Origin: Nageia nagi
Lineage: Eukaryota > Pinophyta
Direction of reading: 5' to 3'
DNA length: 64,000 nt
Assembly (NCBI GenBank): GCA_050084985.1
Contig: JBITNC010000001.1
Coordinates: forward strand, 112,096,001 to 112,160,000
Part shown: in pieces, positions 37,630-49,146 of the stretch
How the letters are laid out: every line of letters starts with the position of its first letter
Position numbering within the stretch: the first letter of the stretch is position 1
Program-made: the position numbers and the translations under genes
Notes under the pieces: generated by a model
Told to the model about the DNA's origin: nothing
Seen by the model: the letters and a program-made list of their open reading frames with translations, nothing else
Databases searched by the model: none

Positions 37630-40600
37630 TTGGTCAAATGGATTTGAATCGTTGAAATTCACTATAGTTATAGATTCCCATTTTCATTAGAGATCATTAT
37701 GAGTACTAGAGCATTTGTATAAGGACATTTCACATCTTTCAAGACCTATGGACATTTATTTCCCAAGGTTTTACCAACTTAGATGAAGTCACCCTTACAT
37801 CCATGATTGTAGATGAGAAGAAAGAAGTGTTGGAGAACCATAAGAAGGATGTTAAGGCATTGTTTGCCATATAATTTGGCATATATTTTTTCATATTCTA
37901 AAAATTATAGAGTGTAAAACTTCAAAGGAGCATGGGAGAACTTGAATACCATATATAAAGGATCAGCCAAGGTTTGAGTTGCCAAGATCAGTTGTTAAGG
38001 AAGGAGTTTGAATCTCTCCATACAAGAGAGGAAGATAATATAAGTGTCTTCTTTCCAAGATAAAGATCTTGTAAATGCAAGAGGAAGATAATATAAGTTT
38101 CTTCTTTCCAAGATCCAAATCTTGTAAATGCCCTCCATTCATATAGCAAAGAGATGGGAGACACCAAAATTATGGAAAAGGTGCCCCAAAGCTAGCCCCA
38201 AAAGTTTGATCCCATTACCACTGCCATTGAAGAAGCAAAGGACCTATCCCAACCCATGCTTGTAGAGTTTATAGGTAGTCTAACTACCTATGAATATAAA
38301 ATCAATGATAGAGTTGATTCTTTGTACCAAGCTTTCCAAGGATAGTTGAAAATGAAGGACCAATAGCCCTCTTCATCAACTCATATTTTCTCTTCTTCAT
38401 CCTATCATGGAAGATGTGGATTATGTATGTAAGAAGTAGTAGTAGAGGTTGAGGTAGAGGAAGAAGAGGCCATGGAAGATGTTGTTCTAATGGAAGATCA
38501 CAAGATAACACCCCTATATATTTTGACTTTTATAATAAATATGGTCACATAGAATCACATTACTAGAAGAATAATTCCAATCTCAAAGCTTAGTATGTTG
38601 AAGATCAGGTAGAGAGCAACATGTTCCTCACTTGTAGTAGTTTCTAGGGTGAAGAAGAAGATGTATGGTACCTGAAGAGTGGATGTTCTAACTACATGAC
38701 TAAAAATAAAGCATATTTCTTAAGATTAACACCAATATATAGGTTAGGTAAGGTTTAGTGACAACAAAAGTGCCAATATCCATGGTAGAGGGACTGTTGC
38801 CTTTAAGTTTAAAGATGGTAAGATATTTTATATGCATAGCACTCTCTTTGTTCTTAACCTTAAGAACAATCTGTTAAGTATTTTCATATTGGTATAAGAT
38901 GATATATATCCACCTTAAGAAGGAAAGGGTGCACCATAGTAAATGAGGCCACTAAATAGCTTATAGCCACCATCCATATGATTGAAAAGAGGATGTATAT
39001 GCTTAGTATGACACCTATAGCATGTTGTTTAAAAGAATCTATTGATTCTATGTAGTTAATCTCCCATACACCTAGTGAGGTCTATGAAAGTTGCATTGTA
39101 GGTAAGTAACATAGTGAAGTTTTCAAAGCACCAATACAAGGCCAAGTACCCTCTTTAGTTGGTGCATGCAGACCTATTTGGACCAATGCAAACTCCTAGC
39201 CAAGGTAGTAAGTCAAAATATATGATTATATTTACGAATGAATTTTTTTAGAATGAACTAAGTTTATCTACTATAAAACAATTCTAACTCTTTTGAGGGT
39301 TTTGTTAAATTTAAATCTCTTGTTGAAAAATAATTTGACTATTTTATTAAAAAGTTTAGAACTAATAGAGGAGGAGAATTCATTTTAATGAATTTAATAA
39401 CTTATGCCATTAGCATGGTATTATTAGGAAATATACAACTGCCTACACTCCACACCAAAATGGAGTGGTTGAAAGAAAAAATCAAACAATTATTGATATG
39501 GTTAGATGGATGATGAAAGAAAAGGTACTTCCCACTAGTTTTTGAGGTGATGTAGTGCATACAATTTGTATATTAAAATAGGGGTCCTAATCAAGTTGTA
39601 AAGGATATCCTCCTTTTGAAGGTTGGTTTGGTGTATAGCCAAACATTTCTCATCTCTAGATATTTGGATCAACTTGTTTTGTGCATATACAAAAGAAAAT
39701 AGGAAGAAGCTTGATGAGAAATCTATCAAATGCATTTTAGTGGGATACTATAAATAATCTATGGACTATAGGTGTTATGATCCACTAAGTGGTAAGGTTC
39801 ACATCAAAGAGATGTAATTTTTGAATGAGGGGGCTAACTAATCAAGAAAATGGTGCTAAAGACACCACTACTAAACTCCAACTTGACAAAGATTGTGAAC
39901 CTTCATTACCATCTTCACTAGCCACCATCTCACCATATTAGGCATAACCAAACCAATCTTCTATTATTCATACTCCATGAGAAAAAAATAAGTGGACAAG
40001 TGATCGCTATCATCCTCCATCATTGATGTTGGATAAAGAGTTCAATAAAAGAATGACCTGATCATAAACCAAACTATAAATAAAGAGGTAAATATCTCTT
40101 ATGCATTAATATATTCATTTATAAAGCCTTCATCATATAGTAAGCCTACTACCAATTAGGATTGAAATAAAACCATGGAGGATGAAATTGAGCAAATCCA
40201 AAAGAATGACACTTGGAAGCTTATATGTGCTCCTAAAGACAATAAGGTAATTGGTGTCAAGTGGAGTTACAATTGAAGCATAATCTTGATGAAACTATTT
40301 TAAAGTATAAAGTTCATCTAGTTTCTAAAGTATAGTGCTTAGCAAGAAGGGCTAGATTATAATGAGACTTTTGCCCTGATGCTCAACTAGAAACTTTGAG
40401 GTCTTTGCTTGCCTTTGCCTCTCATTTTGAATTGATAGTCTATTAGATAGATGTCAAATCTACTTTCCTTAATGGATATTTAAAGGAGGCTATTTATTTT
40501 AAGTAGTGTAAAGGATTTATTATTCCTAATCAAGAAATATGGTGTATAAACTTAAAATACTATATATGGCCTTAAACAAGCACCTCGGCATGGTATGCCA

Positions 40601-41640
40601 AGATTGACGGTTACCTTAAAAAAATAGTTATAAGAGATGCTCGAACAAAAAGCACATTGTATACAAAAGTTGAAGGTAGAAACTTCTTTACATGTACTTA
40701 TATATTAATGATATCATTTTTACTAGCACATCTAATGCTATGATAGACCTATTTAAAGATGCTATGATAGTGATTTTAAGATAAGTGATCTTGGAGAGAT
40801 GAATTATTTTCTTGGCATAGAAGTTAATTAATCCTCTTGTGGAATTTTGATCACTCAATCCAAATATGTGGAAGATCTATTGGCACCTTTTAATATGAAA
40901 AGTTATAGCTTGTTAATACACCAATCATTTTTGGACCCAAGTTGTTGAAGGAGGACTCCTCTCCACATGTTGATGGAAGCATGTATTGGTACTTAATAGG
41001 TAACCTTATGTATCTCACTCCTACTAGCTAGACGTCATGTTTGATATCAATAGAGCATCTTGATTCATGCATTCACCACATTAGATATATTGGATTGTAG
41101 CCAAGAAGATCCTACACTATGTAAGAGGCACACATCAATATGTGCTTTGTTATAAATCCTCAGACTAGGAAATTTTATAGGCCTATACAAATGCTAATTG
41201 GGAAAGATGTATTGATGACTAAAAGAGGATGTTAGGTATGGATTCTTCTTTAGAGAATATTTTTTTCATGGAGCTAAAAGAAGCAATCCACTATTGCACT
41301 TTCATTAGCTAAATTTAGTATCTTGTTGCATTTACCACTTGACATAAGCCATTTAGATTGCTCATATATTTGAATATTTGGACATGGATACTAAGATCCC
41401 CATTTGAATGCATAATGATAATCTTAGCATGATTTTCATGACCAAGAATCATGTGTTTCATAGTAGGACAAAGCACAATGATATACCCATCACTTTATGA
41501 GAGATGGTTGAAGATGGTTTTATCCAATTTTATCACTATCATACTGATGCTAAAATTATAGAAATCTTTACAAAGCCATTACCTAGATCATTTTTCCTAC
41601 CTTTAGAGCTAGCTTGGAGTTCTAGACTTAGACATTAGGG
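37630..41640 (+). pseudogene. Copia gag-pol relic
   Basis: Recognisable pieces in order: a zinc-knuckle remnant 'NKYGHIESHY' (about 38540); the protease-region phrase 'WYLKSGCSNYMT' (about 38665; the usual DSG aspartate is replaced); integrase 'LVHADLFGPMQTPSQG' (about 39158), 'RGGEF' (about 39367) and 'YTPHQNGVVERKNQTIIDM' (about 39440); reverse transcriptase 'VKWSYN' (about 40257), 'DVKSTFLNGYLKEA' (about 40450) and 'YINDIIFTS' (about 40705, at the YxDD site); RNase H 'YVRGTHQYVLCYKSS' (about 41120), 'YTNANW' (about 41186) and the C-terminal 'EIFTKPLPRSFFLPLELAW' (about 41560). Integrase before reverse transcriptase identifies copia and not gypsy. Multiple stops and shifts make it non-coding now. 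Confidence 0.88.
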
Positions 41641-41770
41641 GGAAATTATTGGAAAACCTTGACTAGAATAGCGGTACTTGTTGGACTCTATATATATTGC
41701 ATATTTTTTTACTTTCTTTTCTTTGTATTTTATTTTTGGCCAATAGAGAAAATGATCTCCTTTTGTCATG

Positions 41771-41783
41771 GAGATTAAGGGGG
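41771..41783 (+). other. Copia polypurine tract
   Basis: 'gagattaaggggg' lies directly before the 3' LTR start TGATTGAAAAT. The second copia fragment has the same arrangement ending at 63451. Confidence 0.75.
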
Positions 41784-41964
41784 TGATTGAAAATATTAAT
41801 CTCAATTCCCAAGAGTTATTTTTATTCTTTATGCTCTATCTCCATTCCCAAGCACCACTTTTACTCTCCAAGCTTGACCTCTATTCCCTAGTGTTACTAT
41901 TATTCTTTGGGCTCTATCTCCTCACTCTGAGACTTCTTTATTTGAGACCTACTTTTGAACATAT
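41784..41964 (+). repeat. Copia 3' LTR, truncated to about 180 bases
   Basis: It aligns with the first 180 bases of the 5' LTR, then switches abruptly to 2OGD 3'-flank sequence. The same break is found at about 63631. The 130-codon frame 41768-42160 runs through this junction and is not a gene. Confidence 0.8.
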
Positions 41965-42790
41965 GATTCTTAAATTTGAAATACTATTCATGGAAATAAT
42001 ATTCAAAATAATATCTCATATCCTTTCACATTTAGAGACTAATTCACAGACCAAAACATTTCATATTAACTATAAGATGATCCTAAATGATGCTAAATCT
42101 CTTTCCACTATTATTGAATTATTTGGATCATTTATTATTATTGATTTCATTTCAAATTAAAATATGAAAACCTTTTAATGAAAATTTATATGATACCCAT
42201 GATCTTCATACAATGCAATATTTTTAATATTATAATACATATTTATTGAATAAGAAATTGATGTATTAGGTTAGTACAAAAATTGAAAAAAAAATTATAT
42301 TTTAAGAAGTTTAACATTTACAAAAGGTTAAATTATAATAAATTTGTATACTAAATATCTAAATTTATTTATTATTCCAAATTTAAAGTGATATTTGACA
42401 AATTTAGGTTTCAAATCTTCCAAAGGGTATGATATTATTTTAGTTTTTGTAAACCATTTAATTAATATGTTATACTTGATTTGTTAGGAATTCCAAATAA
42501 GTATCATTGATATTAAATATAATTTCATGAACTAATTAGGTTGTATAGCATGGTTTGTACAATTAACCTATGCAAAATAAAGGTAAAGGTTAAAGTAAAG
42601 GAAAATTAGCTATCGCAACCTTGTGTAATGGGTATGTCATAGATTAATAATTATGCTTTTTGATTTTAAAAGTTGCCTTTTTATTAAAATATATAACATA
42701 ATCAAAAATTTTAATTAATAAATAAAATTTTCCAACATGACCTTAAAAAATTTAATTATTTCTAACAAGGAAACAAAAATTAGGTACCTT
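41965..42790. repeat. 2OGD-flank remnant and block Z, copy 3
   Basis: The first 75 bases match the 3' flank of copies B, D and E. Near 42040 the sequence jumps into block Z ('agactaattcacagaccaaa'), which continues to 42790. A deletion therefore removed the 2OGD copy that stood here, and everything up to mid block Z. Confidence 0.7.
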
Positions 42791-43022
42791 AGTAGTAGTT
42801 GAGTTGAAATCCTTGTCTTGGACATCATTTCTCTTCCTCCAACTCAATCTCTTCATCCTTAATAAGTTCCTCTTCTCCTCTTCATTTTAAATACTTAAGG
42901 TAGGTCAGTGTGAGACATTGCTCTTACACCAAACCTACCAACTTTCTAGAGCTGTGGAGTGGCCCAATAGTAGTGTTATCTCTAAAATGCACAAAACTAG
43001 TAGTGGATTCCAAGATATCTTG
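42790..43022 (-). pseudogene. Exon Q relic 2
   Basis: The minus strand reads 'QDILESTTSFVHFRDNTT', 'RKLVGLV*EQ' and 'EEELIKDEEIELEEEK'. This is the clearest view of the acidic stretch shared by the four Q copies. The protein is not recognised. Confidence 0.4.
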
Positions 43023-43028
43023 AAAAAT

Positions 43029-44150
43029 AAGAAAATAGAAACTAGAAAAGAAAACTATTGAGAAAATGAGGTACCCTTCTATAGTATTCTACTCTTTTTA
43101 CAAAGTAATTTAGCAAGTTGATGGAAGAAGATATAGGAGTTGAGATAGGAATAATAAGAGGAAAGTTAAATGGTTGATGTAGAAGCGATGTGAAATAGTG
43201 GTTATTATGTTGATAGTGATGGCTAGAGGAGCATCCTATTGGCAAGGGTATTTTTTACACATTAATTTTACTATCTATGTAGAAGTGGAATCCATCACAC
43301 TATTCTGTAGCTTAATCATTAAGGAAGCTATGTGGCATTTCATCTAATTTGTACTACATGTTCTAAGGTTCAATACTGAGAAAGTGATTGATAGTAGTAT
43401 CAATTATGGTTTGAAATTAACAAACCTACACTACATGCATTACTACTACATTGCTCACTTCCTTCATTAATCCTAATAAAACAAAGCACAAGTACACATC
43501 AAACTTGTCTACTCTCTTTATGTCAAAGTACCTCATTACTTGTAATCCAACTAAAATAATTTACTATTCACTGAATATTTATATTTACTTTAAATATTTC
43601 TCCTTTCATTTTGGGATTCATTTTTTCTTTCTCCAACTCTTTACTCTACAATAGTGTATGATTCTTAAAAAATGACATCCTTAATCAATAACATTGTATA
43701 CTCATACAAATATTTAATAAAATATTTTTTTGAAAAATGAAATAATGGAATGATGAAATTGGTACGCTTTGATTTGCATCACCAATATTCTCCATAAGAA
43801 AATTCTCCACATTTGAAATGAAGAAATTGATTCACTTCTATCATAGCAATGTTCCTTACAATAATCGTAGGGATAAACTTGGTTGTGGAGCTTATGTCAT
43901 TGCATAGTCAAAGATTCTTCATAACCTTAGTAACATTTCCAATAGAATCATAAATAACCTGAACACAATTACCAACTTTTCTAAGAAATTCTTTATCTAT
44001 AGCTTTCATATCATTCAATGCAAGTAATGTATTTGGAAATATAATCTACTACCTTCATCTTACTCGATTATTTTTTCAAATTTATCATAGATCTCATGTA
44101 TTTAATCTATCTCATATAACAAAAGTGTAAATTCCTATGTCAACTTCAAT
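43029..44150. repeat. Block X, copy 3 (truncated)
   Basis: It matches 1-1120 and 8881-9990, then jumps to block Y at about 44150 ('tatctaaacttttcttaaag'). It includes PPR relic 3. Confidence 0.78.
43779..44145 (-). pseudogene. DYW-type PPR protein relic 3 (DYW end only)
   Basis: The minus strand reads 'LNDMKAIDKEFLRKVGNCVQ', 'DSIGNVTKVMKNL*LCND', 'SSTTKFIPTIIVRNIAMIEV' and 'NQFLHFKCGEFSYGEYW' with a TGA stop at 43779. This is the DYW domain with its end preserved as EYW. Everything upstream was lost where block X is truncated. Confidence 0.8.
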
Positions 44151-44994
44151 TTTAAAGTATCTAAACTTTTCTTAAAGTTGTCCATGTAAAATAAAAAATA
44201 ATTAAAAATTAAATCCAAAGACTAAAAAAAAAAAAAAATTAAAATTTAAATCCAAAGATTAAAACTATTTCATGGTGGGCCTACTCTCTAACAAATTTTA
44301 AGCTATGGATTTGAAAATGAGCTTCAAAAGCTCAAAGGGTAAGATATGGCCTAATGAAATAATAAATTTTAAAGAATTATTAATAGAGATAAAATAAATA
44401 AAAAATAATATATTTTTGAACTTAGGTTTGAATTCATTTTGAATTTTTCTTTTACTAATTCTAACATTAATTTAAATAATTGTATAATTATTCATCATTT
44501 GTATGGTTTAATTTGTATTTCTCTATGATTATTTGGCATCATCTTGTAAAAATAAAGACCTATAAATGAATTTTAATCAATATTTTAAATAGTAATAATA
44601 ATATAATATATAAATCATTAAATGAAATTACACATAAGATAATCACTATTATAATAGGAACAAAATATATCTAATACTTTGAAACTATCACATGAGAAAG
44701 CAAGTTCAAGTCTCCTACCCTAGTTTAATGGAAAAAAATATCCTATTCACTGAAGTTGAAAATAGAAATATTAAATTATAAATAATCAAATTTTAATCAA
44801 AAAATATTTATCAATTTATCCATTCTGTAATGTTGAATTAGCCTTCAAGTTAAAAATTGAGTTTCAAATTCCAATCCTCATGCTAAAATAATTTACAATG
44901 AAACATGATAGAGTTAAATAAATAAATCTTACACACCCCTATCATACTCATTGATAATTTGTAATAATATAATTTAAACAAGAGAAATAATTTA
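44151..44994. repeat. Block Y, copy 3
   Basis: It matches 29500-30366 and 58970-59900, containing the same Y phrases. No coding sequence is seen. Confidence 0.75.
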
Positions 44995-45117
44995 TAACAC
45001 TATGTATTTATCGATCAAGGTAATGTTCTTTTTAGAATTCCTATTCTCCAAGGCATGCCTAAATTGGTTGATTTTGTGAGCTATATAATTTAGTAGGTAA
45101 TGGTCATCTACAAGTAA
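44995..45117 (-). pseudogene. 2OGD last-exon tail, relic 3
   Basis: The minus strand reads 'LVDDHYLLNYIAHKINQFRH', then 'ALENRNSKKNITLIDKYI' in one uninterrupted frame of about 38 codons. This is the best kept of the four tails and leaves no doubt about its 2OGD origin. Confidence 0.87.
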
Positions 45118-46440
45118 AGTATAAAAATAATCTTTAGACTACATAAAAATGCAAAAAAAAGATTAGAGAAATATGTAGGTAGATTCAAGAGTATGAAGAT
45201 ATATTATTGCATAAGAAAGATATTATAATCACAAGGTAGGTCTATTCTATAACACTAACTTCAACAACCTTCCTACATATCAAATCTAGTCTCTTAGATT
45301 ATACAATGAAGAGATTACTATCAAATTCTTGCATCAATCTATAAAATATACTTTTATGGAAGTATTTATATACAAATTTATTTCTTTTTAGCTTCTAAAT
45401 GTACTTTGTAACTCCCATGGTGAGGTTATAATGCAAAAAACCACTTCAGCTTCTCCTATACTAGTTTGGAAACAAACCTTGATACTAGGAAACTTGCATG
45501 TAAATTGAATAAAATATAATAAAATACTATTACAATTATACTAAGTTAAGATCCTAAAATATGAATTCAAAATACTCTTGTATCCCTATCATTACCAATT
45601 ACCAAACAATATATTTCTTATAGGTATAAGTCAATTTGAGCTTCCCAAGGTCGATCTTAAGTCGTACCAACAAGTTAAAGATTTTTAATAGACCAAAATA
45701 TGTCATATCAACTATAAGATGATCCTAGATGATGCTAAAATCTCTTTCAACTATTTATTAAATTACTGATATCCTTTATGTCTTATTGATTTCATTGGAA
45801 ATTAAAAGATGAAAATCTTGTAATTTATATGGCACCCATGATCTTCATATGATGCAATGTTTTTAATATTATATTACATATTTATTGAATAAGAAATTGA
45901 TGTACTAGGGTACTATGAAAAATGATATTAGAAATTATACTTTAAAATGTTTAAAATTCAAAAAGGCTAAATTAGAAGAAATTTGTATATTAAAATATCT
46001 AAATTTATTGATTATTCCAAATTTAAAGTGATATTTGATAAATATAGGTTTCAAATCTTGAAAAGGTATGATATATTTTAGTTTTTGTAAACCATTTAAT
46101 TAATATGATATACTTGATTTCTTTAAGATTCAAAATAAGTATCATTGATATCACATATATTTTTATGAAATAGTTAGGTTGTATAACATGATTAGGACAA
46201 TTGACCTATGTAAAGTAAAGGTATAGGTAAAAGTAATGGTAAACTAGCTATTACAATAATGTGCAATATGTATGTCATAGATTACTAATTGTGCTTTCTA
46301 ATTTTAAGTGTTATTTGTTATTAAAAGAGAAAACATAATTAAAATATTTAATTAATATGTATTTAATTAATAAATAAATAAGTTTCCATTAAGGCATTCA
46401 ATAATTTAATTATTTTTTAACAGGGAAATAAAAATTAGTT
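45118..46440. repeat. Block Z, copy 4
   Basis: It is collinear with 7286-8640 over its whole length. No coding region is supported. Confidence 0.75.
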
Positions 46441-46449
46441 ACCTTGGAA

Positions 46450-46680
46450 GTGGTTGAGTTGAAATCTTTGTCTTGGACATCATTTTCTCTTCCCCCAACT
46501 CGATCTCTTAGTCCTCAAAAATTTCCCCTCCTCCTCTTCATCTTTAGAAATGCTTATGGTAGTTCAACTTGAAAGGTTGCTCTTCCACTAGACCTACCAA
46601 CTTTTTGAAGCCATGGATGACATAGTGGTAGTTTTATCTCTAAAATACATAAAAATAGCAATAGGTTCCAAATATCTTGA
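46450..46680 (-). pseudogene. Exon Q relic 3
   Basis: The minus strand reads 'KKLVGLVEEQPFKLNYHKHF', then 'EIELGEEKMMSKTKISTQPL'. It has the same wording and order as the other Q copies, with stops and shifts. Confidence 0.4.
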
Positions 46681-46681
46681 A

Positions 46682-49146
46682 AAATAAGAAAATAGAAACT
46701 AGAAAACAAAAGCATTTAGAAAATGAGGTACCCCTGCTAGTAGTATTTTACTCTTTTGTATAAGGCAATTTAGAAAATAGATGGAAGGAGAGATGGGTGT
46801 TAAATTAGAAATGGTAAGAGGAATGTTAAATATTTGATGTAGAAGCAATGTGATATAGTGGTTAATATGTTGATGATGATGGCTAGAGGAGCACCCTATT
46901 GGTAATGGTATTTTTTACACCTCATTGATTTGACTATAGGTGTAGAAGTGGAAGCCATCACACTGTTTCACAACTTAATTATTAAGGGAAAAACTATATT
47001 GCATCTCATCTAATTTGCTCTTACATGTTATAAGGTTCCAATTCCCAAAAAGTAATTGATAGTAGTATTAATCATGATTTGAAATTAATAAACTTGCACT
47101 ACATGAAGTACTTTTACATTGCTCACTTCCTTTATTAATTCTAATAAAACTAAGAGCAAAGTACACATTAGAGTTGTTCTACTCTCTTTATGTCAAAGTA
47201 CCTTGTTACATGTAAGCCCATTAAAATAATTTATTACTCGTTGAATGTTCTCTATTTACTTCAACTATTTCTCCATTCATTTTATAATTCACATGTTTCC
47301 TTCTCCAATTCTTTACTCTACAATAGTAGATAATTCCTTAAAAAATTATGTTGATAATTAATAGCATTGTATATTTGTACAAACATTTAGTAACAACACT
47401 TTTTTTAAAAATTAAATGATGGAATGATGAAATCAATATGCATTAATTTTATCACTAATAATTCCCATAAGAACATTCTTTGCATTTGAAATGAAGAAAT
47501 CAATTTGTATCCCTTGTAGTAATGTTCCTTACAATAGTCCTAGAGATAAGCTTGGTTGCAAAATTGCAGTCATCATATAGTCAAAGATTATTCTTAACCT
47601 TAGAAATATTTCCAGTAGAATATTTAATAACATGAACATAATTTCTAACATTTCTAAGCAATTGTTTATCTCCAGCTTCCATATCATTCAACGCAAGTAT
47701 TGTATATGGAAATATAATCTACTACCTTCATCATACTTGATAGTTTTTTTTTAAATCACCATAGATCTCATGTATTAAATATATCTTTTATAACAAAAGT
47801 GTGAATACTCTATCAACTTCAATCTAAATACATCTAAGAGTCTTCTTATTTCCTCTATCTTTCATCAATGTACCTACTTGAAATATCATCCTTGCTACCA
47901 TATTTAGTTGAAATTTTTGAAAGGATAACATATGATGGAATATATTTAGTTGCCAAAATAATTAATTGTTACCATGTAATCCCTTCTTCTACATTCATGA
48001 GTAGTGTACATGTACCAACAAGACTTCATTATGTACCCAATTTGGTGCACCTAAATAGCAAAAGATGATAAAAAATACATGCATAATAATGTTCCCAAGA
48101 ATAATTATAATAAGAGTTGCTCTAGCATCCATATACTAATCATTCTTTGGTATTTGCAAGTACAACACATAAACATTTTATGCTATTTGTACGGCTATTT
48201 GCAACCACTCTTTGAGGGATTTCTATACCTTCTTCTAAAATTTCCATCATGGTGCATATTGGAAGGATATGGATAAGGTTACAAGGTTGGGATATATTCT
48301 TGAAATTTCTACCTACCTAAAATTCTCTCATGTTATCCATATTTTTTTATCTCTATGCAACATGAGGCTATAACTATTGCATGCATCTTGTCAAATAACT
48401 CACATACATTGTTTATATTTCATATTTTGTATATACCTCTACTAATGTATTAACCATTACATTATCTAATCTTTTTTAAAGCTTCTGTAGAGTGGCCTTT
48501 GATAGTTCTAGGAAAGGTGGATAAGAGATTCTCCAACAACCCAAGCATAATACCAACTATACATGTTGCTAGAAAAGTAGCCATCCTTAGCCCCCACATA
48601 AAGCTAAAAGACATATGACATAATAAATTGATGCTCCAAAGAATTTACATCATAAAAAATGGTCCAAAAATAATTAACAATATTTTATTCAGTATTATAC
48701 ATTCTTCCTCTCCACATAAAACATCTACAATGTAAATATAACTCTCCCATGTGTGAAACCAACTATCATTATTAATATAACTAATTTGTATTCCAAAAGA
48801 ATGCTCATACATATAGAAAGGAAGCCTCAACATATACCTTGTGTATAGAAAATCAAACATTAGTATACTAAAAATTAATTTAACAACTTATGTGCATACA
48901 AAAAATATGAACAAGTTAAAATAAAAATTAGGAGACAAGTAATACAAAATCATATTGAAGTGTTGAATACAAAATATGGAAATTATAATCTAACGCATGC
49001 AAGTACTTTTGAAGTAAACATCGGTTATACTTGGTTTTTTGTGATAAAATAATAGCCATTTCTTTTTAGCATAAACTTCTTGTGTCTACAACTTGTAAGA
49101 AACTTGTGGGCAAGTAACTAGCAATGAGCTAAAGGAAAATATGAAT
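46682..49146. repeat. Block X, copy 4, left part
   Basis: It matches 1-2414 and 8881-11310. It is interrupted at 49146 by a 4.2-kb insertion and resumes at 53347. It carries PPR relic 4. Confidence 0.82.
47452..48540 (-). pseudogene. DYW-type PPR protein relic 4 (C-terminal part)
   Basis: It is aligned with relics 1, 2 and 5. The DYW region reads 'TLNDMEAGDKQLLRNVRNYV', 'HVIKYSTGNISKV', 'LYDDCNFATKLISRTIVRNI', 'HFKCKECSYGNY' then stops at the Trp position (47452). Upstream, PPR and E-domain wording is present but broken. The orientation and extent match the other copies. Confidence 0.78.

Larger units (their letters stand above)
36724..41964 (+). mobile_element. Degenerate Ty1/copia LTR retrotransposon
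   Basis: The element has a 5' LTR, a decayed primer-binding site, gag-pol in copia order (protease, integrase, reverse transcriptase, RNase H), a polypurine tract and a truncated 3' LTR. It inserted in or beside 2OGD copy D. No target duplication can be read because the 3' LTR is cut off at about 41964, where it joins 2OGD 3'-flank sequence ('cttaaatttgaaatactattc'). Stops and frameshifts are spread over the coding region, so it is inactive. Confidence 0.88.

Noticed and set aside
41768-42160. 130-codon plus-strand frame
   Set aside because: It begins in the copia polypurine tract, runs through the LTR fragment and into 2OGD flank and block Z, so it spans unrelated sequences.
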